DNA of 44,779 bases from JBBCJM01 sp037190175 (GCA_037190175.1 JBBCJM010000258.1:1-44779), one strand, 5' to 3'; positions 15,180 through 22,926 are shown, counted from the first letter of the stretch. The notes: generated by a model not told the origin, from the letters alone. A program made the numbers and translations.

Positions 15180-15328
15180 GGTCCCGTGCTCCGTTGGCTC
15201 TTGCGCGGGGCGCGGATGCCGGTGGCCTGCCCGGGGGCGGGCCGTCGGGCGCGCCGGGGCGCGGGTGAGCGCCTCGGACCAGTCCGTGCCCCGGCGGCCC
15301 CCGCCGGGGCCGCAGGCAGGGCGGGACT

Positions 15329-15357
15329 GTATCACGAAGCGCGTGATTGTCTTGCAA
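15329..15357 (-). promoter_or_regulatory. Promoter of the channel gene with an inverted repeat in the spacer
   Basis: On the minus strand TTGCAA (15352-15357), a 17-base spacer and TGATAC (15329-15334). Inside it, ATCACG (15331-15336) and CGTGAT (15342-15347) form an inverted repeat with a 5-base gap that overlaps the -10, a likely repressor site. The leader to the ATG at 15179 would be about 140 bases. The remainder of the 15180-15486 gap contains no gene I can identify. Confidence 0.5.
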
Positions 15358-15486
15358 AAAACCGCTGTCGCCGGGTGGTTGGCCGGCGGCATCGGGCAAA
15401 CCCCGGCACGCCGCCCGCCCTGCTTGCATCCCCCGCCTGCCCGTGAAACGCTGGGGCGGCGAGCCCGGCGGAGGTGCTGCCCGATC

Positions 15487-16422
15487 ATGCTGCCCATCCT
15501 GCTGAAGACGCTGCCCTTCTTCGCGCTGATCGGGCTGGGGTGGTGGGCCGGGCGGGTGCGGTTCTTCTCGCCCGAGGCCACGGCCTATCTGACCAAGTTC
15601 GTGTTCTACTTCGCGCTGTCGGCCATGCTGTTCCGGCTGGCCGCCAACCTGTCGCTGGCCGAAATCTGGGACACCCGCTTTGCGCTGGCCTATCTCTCGG
15701 CCTGCACGCTCGTCTATGCGCTGGCCTTCCGGGTGGCGATCCGGCGGGGGACCTCGGTCGAGGAGGCGGCGGTCGAGGCGCAGGTGGCCATCATCGGCAA
15801 CACCGGGTTCCTGGGGGTGCCGATGCTGGTGGTGCTCCTGGGGCCGCAGGCCACCGGGCCGATCCTGCTGGTGCTGGCCATCGACCTGATCGTGTTCTCC
15901 TCGCTCATCACGCTCATCATCACCGCCCGGCGCGGGGGACCCGCCGGCGTCCGCCTGCTGGGCCTGCTGGGGATGGGGCTCCTGAAGAACCCGATGATCG
16001 TCTCGATGGTGCTGGGCCTTGCCTGGTCGGCCACCGGCTGGGCCGTGCCCGGCCCGGTCAACGAGTTCCTGGCCATCCTCGGCGCCGCCGCCACGCCCGG
16101 CGCGCTCTTCGCCATCGGCGCCTCGCTGGCCACCAAGTCGGCCGAGCGGCTGCAGGTCGCGGCCTGGCTGTCGTTCTGCAAGCTGATCCTGCACCCGGCC
16201 GCCGCGGCGCTGGCGGCCTTCGTGGTGTTCCGCGTCGATCCCGGCCGGGCCGGGGTGATGGTGGCGGCGGCGGCGCTGCCCGTGGCGGGAAATGTCTATA
16301 TCCTGGCCCAGCACTACGGGGTCGCGCCCCAGAGGGTCTCGGCCTCGATCCTGATTTCGACGGCGGTCAGCATCCTGACCGTCAGTGCGGTGATTGCCCT
16401 GGTGACGGGAGGTGAACCATGA
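15487..16422 (+). CDS. AEC family transporter (auxin efflux carrier type)
   Basis: A 311-residue inner-membrane protein with about ten helices. It begins MLPILLKTLPFFALIGLGWWAGRVRFF, the usual AEC opening. The conserved elements are IGNTGFLGVPMLVVLLG (about residues 101-117), LLKNPMIVSMVLGL and the ALFAIGASLAT segment. AEC carriers move organic acids such as malate or malonate, or auxin-like molecules; the substrate here is open. The start at 15487 follows a GGAGGT site at slightly long spacing. The stop overlaps the S-formylglutathione hydrolase start (ATGA). Confidence 0.9.
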   Translation: MLPILLKTLPFFALIGLGWWAGRVRFFSPEATAYLTKFVFYFALSAMLFRLAANLSLAEIWDTRFALAYLSACTLVYALAFRVAIRRGTSVEEAAVEAQVAIIGNTGFLGVPMLVVLLGPQATGPILLVLAIDLIVFSSLITLIITARRGGPAGVRLLGLLGMGLLKNPMIVSMVLGLAWSATGWAVPGPVNEFLAILGAAATPGALFAIGASLATKSAERLQVAAWLSFCKLILHPAAAALAAFVVFRVDPGRAGVMVAAAALPVAGNVYILAQHYGVAPQRVSASILISTAVSILTVSAVIALVTGGEP

Positions 16423-17249
16423 AGACGATCAGCGAGAACCGGGCCTTCGGCGGCGTGCAGGGGGTCTATCAGCACCGTTCCGAGGTCTGCGACTGCGAGA
16501 TGACCTTCGGCCTCTTCCTGCCGGCGCAGGCCGAGGACGGGCCGGTGCCGGTGCTGTGGTATCTCTCGGGCCTGACCTGCACGCACGAGAACGCCATGGT
16601 GAAGGCCGGCGCGCAGGCCCATGCCGCGGCGATGGGGATCGCGCTGGTCTTTCCCGACACCTCGCCCCGCGGGCCGGGGGTGGCGGACGACGACGCCTAT
16701 GACATGGGCCAGGGCGCGGGCTTCTACGTCAACGCCACCGAACATCCCTGGTCCAGCCATTTCCGCATGTGGGACTATGTGACCGAAGAGCTTCCGGGCG
16801 CGATCTTCTCCGCCTTTCCGGTGGACGAGACGCGGCAGGCGATCACCGGCCATTCCATGGGCGGGCACGGGGCGCTGACCGTGGCCATGGCGCTGCCGGG
16901 GCGCTATCGCTCGGTCTCGGCCTTCGCGCCCATCGCCAACCCCACCGCCAGCGACTGGGGCAGGAAGCAGTTCGCCGGCTACCTCGGCCCCGACGAGAAC
17001 AAGTGGCTGCCGCACGACGCCACGCTCCTGATGCGGCGGCGGGGGTTCGACGGGCCGGTGCTGGTGGACCAGGGGGCCAAGGACCAGTTCCTGGACCTGC
17101 TGAAGCCCGAGGCGCTGGCCGAGGCCATGGCGGCCCGTCGCCAGCAGGGGGTGTTCCGGATGCAGGCGGGCTACGACCATTCCTATTTCTTCGTCGCCAG
17201 CTTCATGGAGGACCACGTGGGCTTCCACGCCGAGGCGCTGTTTTCCTGA
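16419..17249 (+). CDS. fghA: S-formylglutathione hydrolase
   Basis: Cytoplasmic serine hydrolase of 276 residues that splits S-formylglutathione to formate and glutathione, the second step of glutathione-dependent formaldehyde oxidation. The family pattern is complete: CEMTFGLFLP, LWYLSGLTCTHENAMVKAGAQ, the nucleophile S146 in GHSMGGHGAL, the acid in DQGAKDQFL and H254 in GYDHSYFF. Its partner, GSH-dependent formaldehyde dehydrogenase, is not in the window. It is translationally coupled to the upstream AEC transporter. Formaldehyde detoxification is useful to a cell that demethylates aromatic methoxyl groups, but the LigM-type route in this window does not release formaldehyde, so the proximity may be incidental. 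Confidence 0.97.
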   Translation: MKTISENRAFGGVQGVYQHRSEVCDCEMTFGLFLPAQAEDGPVPVLWYLSGLTCTHENAMVKAGAQAHAAAMGIALVFPDTSPRGPGVADDDAYDMGQGAGFYVNATEHPWSSHFRMWDYVTEELPGAIFSAFPVDETRQAITGHSMGGHGALTVAMALPGRYRSVSAFAPIANPTASDWGRKQFAGYLGPDENKWLPHDATLLMRRRGFDGPVLVDQGAKDQFLDLLKPEALAEAMAARRQQGVFRMQAGYDHSYFFVASFMEDHVGFHAEALFS

Positions 17250-17299
17250 ATGTCGCGGACGGGACAGACGGCCCCGGGCGGCGCGGGCAGCGATAGGGC

Positions 17300-18259
17300 A
17301 TGACCGCGCTGACCGACACCGACCGTTCCACCCGCCTCGGCATCCTCTGCGCCGTGGCGGCCTCGATGGCCTTTTCGGTCAACGACGTGGCGGTGAAGTT
17401 CCTGTCGGGCGGCTATGCGCTGCATCAGGTGGTGATGATCCGCTCGGCCATCGCGATGGCGGTGCTGCTGGCGGTCATGGTGCCGTTCAACGGCGGGCTG
17501 AGGGCCCTGCGCACCCGCCGGCCCGGGGCGCTGATGCTGCGCGGGATGCTCGTGGTGCTGTCGAACCTCTGCTACTTCCTGGGGCTGGCGGCGCTGCCGC
17601 TGGCCGATGCGGTGGCAATCTTCTTCGTGGCGCCCCTGCTCATCACCGCGCTGTCGGTGCCGCTCCTGGGCGAGCGGGTGGGGCCGCGGCGCTGGGCGGC
17701 GGTCTGCCTCGGCCTGGCCGGCGTGGTGGTGATGGTGCGGCCGGGCGGCGGCTTCGTCTGGGCCGCGGTGCTGCCGCTGGTCTCGGCGGTTCTCTATGCG
17801 CTGATGCACATGATGACCCGGGCGCTGCGGGGGACGGAAAGCGCGGTGACGCTGACCTTCTACGTCCAGTTGATGTTCCTGGCCAGTTGCGCCGCCATGG
17901 GGCTGGCCTTCGGCAGCGGCTGGCTGGCGGAACAATCCAACCCCTCGCTGGCATTCCTGTTCCGCGGCTGGGCCTGGCCGGCGGCGGCGGACTGGCCGGT
18001 GCTCGCGGCCACCGGCCTTGCCTCGGCCTTCGGCAGCGTGCTGGTGGCGCAGGCCTATCGGCTGTGCGAGGCGGGGCTGGTCGCGCCCTTCGAATATGCC
18101 GCGCTGCCGCTGGCGGTGGCCGCCGGCCTCTTGGTCTTCGGCCAGTGGCCGGACGCCACCACCTGGGTCGGCATCGCGCTGATCTGCGGAGCGGGACTTT
18201 ACGTGTTCCTGCGCGAGGCGGCGCTGGCCCGCCCGCGCGCCGGGGCGGGACGCCCGTGA
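17300..18259 (+). CDS. DMT superfamily transporter (EamA family)
   Basis: A 319-residue inner-membrane protein with ten helices in two EamA repeats. The first repeat runs from GILCAVAASMAFSVNDVAVKF to about residue 145, with RGMLVVLSNLCYFLGLAALPLADAVAIFF. The second begins near VWAAVLPLVSAVLYALMHMMTR and ends with GIALICGAGLYVFLREAAL. Members export amino acids or other metabolites. It lies 28 bases upstream of an ornithine-cyclodeaminase-like gene on the same strand, so the two are likely an operon, suggesting an amino-acid-like substrate (inference). No strong ribosome-binding site is seen at 17300. Confidence 0.9.
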   Translation: MTALTDTDRSTRLGILCAVAASMAFSVNDVAVKFLSGGYALHQVVMIRSAIAMAVLLAVMVPFNGGLRALRTRRPGALMLRGMLVVLSNLCYFLGLAALPLADAVAIFFVAPLLITALSVPLLGERVGPRRWAAVCLGLAGVVVMVRPGGGFVWAAVLPLVSAVLYALMHMMTRALRGTESAVTLTFYVQLMFLASCAAMGLAFGSGWLAEQSNPSLAFLFRGWAWPAAADWPVLAATGLASAFGSVLVAQAYRLCEAGLVAPFEYAALPLAVAAGLLVFGQWPDATTWVGIALICGAGLYVFLREAALARPRAGAGRP

Positions 18260-18287
18260 CACGATTTCGACGAGAGGGAGACGCCAC

Positions 18288-19199
18288 ATGACGCTGCGCA
18301 TCATCGGGCCGGAGGTGGAGCCGCGGCTGACCTGGGACGGGATCTGCGCCGCCTTCGAGGCCGGCCACCGCCTGCCGCGGGCCGAGGTGGCGGATGCCTT
18401 CCTCTACCGCGGGCAGGACACGCTGCTGAACCGCGCGGCCTGGATCGACGGGCTGGGGCAGCTGGTGAAATGCGCCACGATCTTTCCGGGCAACGAGGGC
18501 GCCGGCTTGCCCACCATCAACGGCGCGGTCACGCTTTACGACGACCGCACCGGACAGCTTTCGGCGCTGGTGGATTTCCACCTGGTCACCAGGTGGAAGA
18601 CCGCGGGCGACAGCCTGCTCTCCGCCCGCCGGCTGGCGCGGCCCGAGGCGCGGGAGATCCTGCTGGTGGGCGCCGGCGCGGTGGCGCGCTCGATGGTCTC
18701 GGCCTATGGCGCGGCCTTCCCCGGCGCGCGCTTCGCCGTCTGGACCCGCAACCCCGACCGCGCCCGGGCCTTCGCGCAGGAGACCGGCGCGCGGGTGGCC
18801 GAGGATCTGGCCGCAGCGGTGGCCGGCGCCGAGATCATCTGCACCGCCACCATGTCGGCCACGCCGCTGATCCGCGGCGAATGGCTGCGCCCGGGCCAGC
18901 ATCTGGACCTGATCGGCGCCTATACGCCGGCCATGCGCGAGGTGGACGACGAGGCGCTGCGCCGCGCCCGCATCTTCGTCGATTCCCGCGCCACCACCAT
19001 CGCCCACATCGGCGAGCTGAAGGACCCCATCGCCCGCGGCGTGATCCGGGCCGAGGACGTGGTGGCGGATTTCTATGACAACCCCGTATTGTGGCGGCGG
19101 CGCGAGAGCGACATCACCATCGCCAAGAACGGCGGCGGCGCGCATCTGGATCTGATGACGGCGCACTGGATCGCCGGGGTGGCCGCGGATGCCGCGTGA
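18288..19199 (+). CDS. Ornithine cyclodeaminase / mu-crystallin family protein
   Basis: A 303-residue NAD(P)-dependent enzyme. The Rossmann motif VGAGAVARSM is at about residues 124-133, followed by VWTRNPDRARAFAQE. The substrate end has TRWKTAGDSLLSARRLARP and the C-terminal domain has IGAYTPAMREVDDEALRRARIFVDSR. Family members include ornithine cyclodeaminase, ketimine reductases and amino-acid dehydrogenases (alanine, opines), so the exact reaction is open. A GAGGGAG site precedes the ATG. The gene follows a DMT exporter and is followed by a GntR regulator 47 bases away; all are on the plus strand. Confidence 0.9.
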   Translation: MTLRIIGPEVEPRLTWDGICAAFEAGHRLPRAEVADAFLYRGQDTLLNRAAWIDGLGQLVKCATIFPGNEGAGLPTINGAVTLYDDRTGQLSALVDFHLVTRWKTAGDSLLSARRLARPEAREILLVGAGAVARSMVSAYGAAFPGARFAVWTRNPDRARAFAQETGARVAEDLAAAVAGAEIICTATMSATPLIRGEWLRPGQHLDLIGAYTPAMREVDDEALRRARIFVDSRATTIAHIGELKDPIARGVIRAEDVVADFYDNPVLWRRRESDITIAKNGGGAHLDLMTAHWIAGVAADAA

Positions 19200-19224
19200 C
19201 GGCGGGGCCTGCACCCTGTATACA
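19196..19224 (+). promoter_or_regulatory. gntR promoter overlapped by a TGTATACA operator
   Basis: GTGACG (19196-19201), a 17-base spacer and TATACA (19219-19224). The perfect palindrome TGTATACA occupies 19217-19224 and covers the -10. The same palindrome recurs upstream of ligM and metF, so the GntR protein probably represses itself and those genes. Confidence 0.55.
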
Positions 19225-19246
19225 TGACAGGCAGAGGGAGGCCCGG

Positions 19247-19984
19247 ATGGACATGCACGCCAACGCCCGCACCCACGCCACCCGCGCGCTGATCGACCTG
19301 CGCCAGCGCATCCTCTCCGGCGGCCTGGCCGGGGGCACCCGGCTCTTCGAGGTGCCGCTGGCCGAGGAGCTGGACATCTCGCGCACCCCCCTGCGCGAGG
19401 CGCTGTCGCGACTGGCGGCCGAGGGGCTCCTGGACCGCGCGCCGGGCGGCGGCTTCGTGGTGCGCAGCTTCGCGCTGGCCGACGTGATCGACACCATCGA
19501 GCTGCGCGGCGTGCTGGAGGGCACCGCGGCGCGGCTGGCGGCCGAGCGCGGGGTGGCGCCGGAGCGGATGCAGGCGCTGCGCGGCATCCTCGCCCGGCTG
19601 GACGAGTGTTTCGGCGAGGGGCCGGACGACGTGGATTTCGAATCCTACTCCGACCTCAATACCGAGTTCCATGCGGCCATCGCCGAGCTTGCCGGCAGCG
19701 CCGTGCTGTCGCGCGAGATCGCGCGGGTCACCCGGCTGCCCTTCGCCTCGCCCTCGGCCTTCCTGCCCGACAGCACCCGGCTGGACGCCTTCCGCCGCAC
19801 CCTGAGCCCGGCGCAGGAACAGCACCGCGCGCTGGTCGAGGCGATCGGCAACCGCGAGGGCACCCGGGCCGAGATGATCGCCCGCGAACACGCCCGCGCC
19901 GCCCGGCGCAACGTCGAATACATCTTCGCCACCGATCCGGGGCTGAAGGCCGACGTGCCGGGGCTGGCGCTGATCACCGGCTAG
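19247..19984 (+). CDS. GntR family regulator (FadR/FCD subfamily)
   Basis: A 245-residue DNA-binding repressor. The N-terminal winged helix is clear: ALIDLRQRILSGGLAGGTRL, VPLAEELDISRTPLREALSRLAAEGLL and GFVVRSF (residues about 12-77). The rest is a helical FCD ligand-binding domain with IELRGVLEGTAARLAAERG, LNTEFHAAIAELAGS and EQHRALVEAIGNREGTRAEMIAREH; its acidic and histidine residues would bind a metal and a carboxylate ligand. A GGGAGG site lies 5 bases before the ATG. A TGTATACA palindrome covers its promoter, and similar sites precede the downstream ligM and metF genes, making vanillate or a related aromatic acid a plausible effector. Confidence 0.93.
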   Translation: MDMHANARTHATRALIDLRQRILSGGLAGGTRLFEVPLAEELDISRTPLREALSRLAAEGLLDRAPGGGFVVRSFALADVIDTIELRGVLEGTAARLAAERGVAPERMQALRGILARLDECFGEGPDDVDFESYSDLNTEFHAAIAELAGSAVLSREIARVTRLPFASPSAFLPDSTRLDAFRRTLSPAQEQHRALVEAIGNREGTRAEMIAREHARAARRNVEYIFATDPGLKADVPGLALITG

Positions 19985-19993
19985 GGCCGGGGC

Positions 19994-20014
19994 AAGGGGG
20001 GCAGAGCCCCCCTT
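19994..20014 (+). terminator. Hairpin after gntR
   Basis: AAGGGGGGC (19994-20002) pairs perfectly with GCCCCCCTT (20006-20014) around AGA. It begins 10 bases after the gntR stop and probably ends the gntR transcript before ligM. The 415-base gap 19985-20399 holds this hairpin, the palindromic repeat at 20136-20254 and the ligM control region, and no gene. Confidence 0.55.
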
Positions 20015-20135
20015 GGACCCCCCGCGCCCGGCTCTCCCGTCACGGCGGGCGCATTCGCGCGACAGGTGGACGCCCGGAGCCGACCCCGGGGATTTTGCAT
20101 CCGTCGGGCTCGAACCGATGGCGCCACGACGGCGA

Positions 20136-20254
20136 CCCCCCGCAGGATACTCTCGGACAGAAAAAGGACAGTTTGATTCAAATTGTCCCCCCTTTTGCTG
20201 CTTCTTCTGTCGATAAATATCCTCGGGGGGTCCGGGGGGCAGACGGCCCCCCGG
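20136..20254. repeat. Palindromic intergenic element, copy A
   Basis: The left arm CCCCCGCAGGATAC (about 20137-20150) mirrors the right arm ATATCCTCGGGGGG (20217-20230). In the centre, a 23-base near-palindrome (20166-20188) reads GGACAGTTTGA, then TTCAAATTGTCC. The right end is a hairpin of CCGGGGGGC (20232-20240) and GCCCCCCGG (20246-20254). The same parts in the same order occur at 32719-32911, and half of them at 21832-21888, so this is a dispersed repeat family. Confidence 0.75.
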
Positions 20255-20361
20255 TGCTTGGAACTGGCGAAACGGCCGGCGGATCGGCCCAGCGCGGCCT
20301 GCCCGCCCCTTTCCTGCGGCATATTTTCCGCTTGCCTTCGCCCCCCCGGATCTCGCATGTG

Positions 20362-20369
20362 TGTATACA
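20362..20369. promoter_or_regulatory. TGTATACA palindrome upstream of ligM
   Basis: A perfect 8-base palindrome in a TGTGTATACATA context, 31 bases before the ligM start codon. A weak -35 (TTGCCT, 20332-20337) lies upstream and the site falls at or just past the -10 region. It matches the palindrome covering the gntR promoter. Confidence 0.5.
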
Positions 20370-20399
20370 TACCACCATGCTTCAGGGGAGGAGCCTGCC

Positions 20400-21806
20400 T
20401 TGTCGATCACCAGTCTTTCCGCAGCGATGCAGGCGGCCGGCAATCCGGTCCAGATGCTTCGCAACTCGAAGATCGGGATGTATGTATACCCGGTCGTCGC
20501 CCCCGAGTTCTCCAACTGGCGCGAGGAACAGGCGGCCTGGCGCAACTCGGCGGTGCTGTTCGACCAGACCCACCACATGGACGAGCTGATCGTCGAGGGC
20601 CCGCAGGCCGAGGAATTCCTGGCCCATCACGGCATCAACGCCTTCGGCAACTTCGACCCGAACCGAGCCAAGCACTTCGTCCCCGTGACGCCCAACGGGC
20701 ATGTGATCGGCGACCACATCATCTTCCGCGAGCGGGCCGACAAGTTCGTGCTGGTCGGCCGGGCGCCGACCTCCAACTGGCTCCTGTTCTGCGCCGCCTG
20801 GGGCAAGTGGAACGTGCGGATCCGGCACGACCCGCGCTCCCCCTCGCGCCCCGAGGGCGAGCGCGTACTGCGCACCCACTACCGCTACCAGATCCAGGGG
20901 CCGGACGCGCCCAGGATCTTCGAGAAGATGAACGGCGGCCCGATCCCCGAGATCAAGTTCTTCCACGTCGACTGGATCAACGTGGGCTCCAAGAAGGTGC
21001 AGGCGCTGCGCCATGGCATGTCGGGCGCCCCGGGGCTGGAGATCTGGGGCCCCTACGAGGACAAGCCTTATATCCTGTCCTGCATCCTGCAGGCCGCGCG
21101 CGATGCCGGCGTGGACCTGGTGCGCTGCGGCAGCCGGGCCTATTCCACCAACACGCTGGAATCGGGCTGGATCCCCTCGCCCCTGCCGGGCATCTATACC
21201 GGCGACGGGATGCTGGCCGATTATCGCGACTGGCTGGGCGCGGACAGCTATGAGGCCACCGGCGCCATCGGCGGCTCCTTCGTGTCGGACAACATCGAGG
21301 ACTATTACGTCAACCCGTTCGAACTGGGCTACGACTTCTACATCGGCTGGAAGAAGCCCGATTTCGTGGGCAAGGCCGCGCTGTTGAAGATGAAGGAGCA
21401 GCCGCAGCGCAAGAAGGTCACCTTCGAGTGGAACCGCGACGACGTGCTGAAGGTCATCGCCTCGGGCTTCGAGCAGGGCACGCCCTACAAGTGGATCGAC
21501 TTCCCGCAGCCCAACTATGCCTCGTCCTCGGCCGACATGGTGGTGCGCGACGGCCAGATGGTCGGCATGTCGATGTTCAACGGCTATTCCTGGAACGAAC
21601 GCTGCGTGCTGTCCTTGGGCGTGGTGAACCCGGACGTGAAGGAAGGCGACATCCTGACGCTGCTGTGGGGCGAACCCGAGCCCACCGGCAAGACCTCGAC
21701 CGAGAAGCACAGGCAGGCCGAGATCCGCGTCCGCGTCTCGCCCACCCCCTATGCCGCCGAGGCGCGCGAGAACTACGCGGACAGCTGGCGGACCATGGGG
21801 CGCTGA
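20400..21806 (+). CDS. ligM: LigM-type tetrahydrofolate-dependent aromatic O-demethylase
   Basis: A 468-residue GcvT-fold protein. LigM moves the methyl group of vanillate or 3-O-methylgallate to tetrahydrofolate, giving protocatechuate or gallate and 5-methyl-THF. The match to Sphingobium LigM, recalled from memory, is long: RNSKIGMYVYPVVAPEFSNW, WRNSAVLFDQTHHM, KHFVPVTPNGHVIGD, HGMSGAPGLEIWGPYE, SRAYSTNTLESGWIPSPLP and EATGAIGGSFVS. Y30, R121 and Y248 align, with a one-residue offset, with residues I recall as important in LigM (Y31, R122, Y247). The start is the TTG at 20400 because GGGGAGGAG sits 6 bases upstream; a GTG at 20361 lies inside the operator. Syringate demethylase DesA is a close relative, so the substrate is uncertain. 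metF follows. Confidence 0.85.
   Translation: MSITSLSAAMQAAGNPVQMLRNSKIGMYVYPVVAPEFSNWREEQAAWRNSAVLFDQTHHMDELIVEGPQAEEFLAHHGINAFGNFDPNRAKHFVPVTPNGHVIGDHIIFRERADKFVLVGRAPTSNWLLFCAAWGKWNVRIRHDPRSPSRPEGERVLRTHYRYQIQGPDAPRIFEKMNGGPIPEIKFFHVDWINVGSKKVQALRHGMSGAPGLEIWGPYEDKPYILSCILQAARDAGVDLVRCGSRAYSTNTLESGWIPSPLPGIYTGDGMLADYRDWLGADSYEATGAIGGSFVSDNIEDYYVNPFELGYDFYIGWKKPDFVGKAALLKMKEQPQRKKVTFEWNRDDVLKVIASGFEQGTPYKWIDFPQPNYASSSADMVVRDGQMVGMSMFNGYSWNERCVLSLGVVNPDVKEGDILTLLWGEPEPTGKTSTEKHRQAEIRVRVSPTPYAAEARENYADSWRTMGR
20483..20490. promoter_or_regulatory. Possible intragenic GntR site in ligM
   Basis: TGTATACC, in the context ATGTATGTATACC, lies inside codons for M-Y-V-Y. It is 121 bases centre to centre from the upstream site. 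It uses GTA for valine, which looks uncommon beside the GTC and GTG codons around it. It may be an auxiliary operator or coincidence. Confidence 0.3.
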
Positions 21807-21831
21807 CTTCGGGGGTCGGGCCCAGCGGAAA

Positions 21832-21888
21832 GCGCCGGGGGGTTTCACACCCCCCGGCCCCCCGCGGGATACTTGTGGCTCGAAAGAG
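21832..21888. repeat. Palindromic intergenic element, half copy C
   Basis: Contains the hairpin CCGGGGGG (21835-21842), loop TTTCACA, CCCCCCGG (21850-21857), then CCCCGCGGGATACTTG and a GAAAGAG segment. This equals the left arm of the element at 32719-32911, without the central palindrome and right arm. It lies 25 bases after the ligM stop, so it may also terminate ligM transcription. Confidence 0.65.
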
Positions 21889-21916
21889 AAGGGGCGCCGG
21901 TTCGGGCGGCCCCCGC

Positions 21917-21924
21917 TGTATACA
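21917..21924. promoter_or_regulatory. TGTATACA palindrome upstream of metF (distal)
   Basis: Perfect copy of the 8-base palindrome found at gntR and ligM. It lies 63 bases centre to centre upstream of a second palindrome at the metF promoter, about six helical turns, so both sites would face the same side of the DNA. Confidence 0.5.
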
Positions 21925-21961
21925 TCGTTGCGGCATTTCCGCGCGGGCGCGGGGAGAATCC

Positions 21962-21990
21962 TTGATTTCGCTGCGGATTGTGTACACATT
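21962..21990 (+). promoter_or_regulatory. metF promoter overlapped by a TGTGTACACA palindrome
   Basis: TTGATT (21962-21967), a 17-base spacer and CACATT (21985-21990). The perfect 10-base palindrome TGTGTACACA (21979-21988) overlaps the -10. It is a variant of the TGTATACA sites and places metF under the same probable GntR control. Confidence 0.5.
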
Positions 21991-22014
21991 GTCCGCGACC
22001 AGGGGAGGATGGCG

Positions 22015-22926
22015 ATGTTCGGACTGGGCGGAAAACGTGCGGCGGCCGGGGGCGGCGAGGATCTCTCGGGCATCCTGGCCGGCTGGTCGATCGAGGTGAT
22101 GCCGCGCACGGCGGCCAAGGTCGAGGATTTCCGCGCCATCCTGCCCCCCGGCACCCGGGTCTACATCGCCCATATCGAGGGCACGCCGATCGAGGAGATG
22201 GTGGCCACCGCGCGCCGGCTGGCCGCCGAGGGCTTTCCGGTGATGCCGCACCTGCCCGCCCGTATCATCGCCGACCGTGCCATGCTGGCCGACTGGATCG
22301 ACCGCTACCGGGGCGAGGCCGGGGTGGACCAGGCACTGGTGCTGGCCGGCGGCGTGGCCAAGCCGGCGGGCGAGTTCCATTCCTCGATGCAGCTGCTGGA
22401 GACCGGGCTGTTCGAGAAGGCCGGCTTCAGGCGGATCCATGTCGCCGGCCACCCCGAGGGCAACCGCGACATCGACCCCGACGGCGGCCATGCCCAGACC
22501 GACGCCGCGCTGCGCTGGAAGCAGGACTGGGCCAAGGGCACCGGGATCGAGATGGCGCTGGCCACCCAGTTCGTGTTCGAGGCGGCGCCGGTGGCCGAAT
22601 GGATCGGCCGGCTGCGGGCCGAGGGGATCGCCCTGCCGGTGCATCTGGGCATCGCCGGGCCGGCCAAGCTGCAGACCCTGATCAAGTTCGCCATCGCCTG
22701 CGGGGTGGGGCCGTCGCTGAAGGTGTTGCAGAAGCGGGCGCTGGATCTGACCAAGCTGCTTCTCCCCTTCGAGCCCACCGAGCTGGTGGCCGACCTGGCC
22801 CGGGCGCGGGCGGCCGATCCCGCGACCTCGCCCGACCTGATCCACATCTTCCCGCTGGGCGGGATCGGCGCCGCAGCCGATTGGGCGCGGGCGCACCAGA
22901 AGCCCGGGCTGCGCGCGGTGGGCTGA
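22015..22926 (+). CDS. metF: Methylenetetrahydrofolate reductase (MetF family)
   Basis: A 303-residue FAD-dependent (beta/alpha)8-barrel protein. Signatures are GWSIEVMPRTAAKVEDF, VYIAHIEGTPIEEMVATARRLAAEGFPVMPHLPAR, ALVLAGGVAKPAGEF, VAGHPEGN and TQFVFEA with GIAGPAKLQTLIKFA. It differs from housekeeping MetF of methionine synthesis in lacking the usual N-terminal start and in keeping company with a LigM-type gene. In Sphingobium a metF neighbours ligM and oxidises methyl-THF back to methylene-THF, recovering one-carbon units. The same role is inferred here. The start at 22015 is chosen because AGGGGAGG ends 6 bases upstream; an ATG at 22009 touches it. It has its own operator-covered promoter. 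Confidence 0.9.
   Translation: MFGLGGKRAAAGGGEDLSGILAGWSIEVMPRTAAKVEDFRAILPPGTRVYIAHIEGTPIEEMVATARRLAAEGFPVMPHLPARIIADRAMLADWIDRYRGEAGVDQALVLAGGVAKPAGEFHSSMQLLETGLFEKAGFRRIHVAGHPEGNRDIDPDGGHAQTDAALRWKQDWAKGTGIEMALATQFVFEAAPVAEWIGRLRAEGIALPVHLGIAGPAKLQTLIKFAIACGVGPSLKVLQKRALDLTKLLLPFEPTELVADLARARAADPATSPDLIHIFPLGGIGAAADWARAHQKPGLRAVG

Noticed and set aside
19637..19650. TTCGAATCC, resembling a tRNA T-loop
   Set aside because: It lies inside the gntR coding sequence and no acceptor, D or anticodon arms can be built around it.
20361..20399. Upstream GTG start for ligM adding 13 residues
   Set aside because: The start would lie inside the TGTATACA operator, has no ribosome-binding site, and the added residues do not match LigM; the TTG at 20400 has GGGGAGGAG at ideal distance.
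20400..21806. DMSP demethylase DmdA as an alternative identity
   Set aside because: DmdA shares the GcvT fold, but the long identical stretches seen here are those of LigM, not DmdA.
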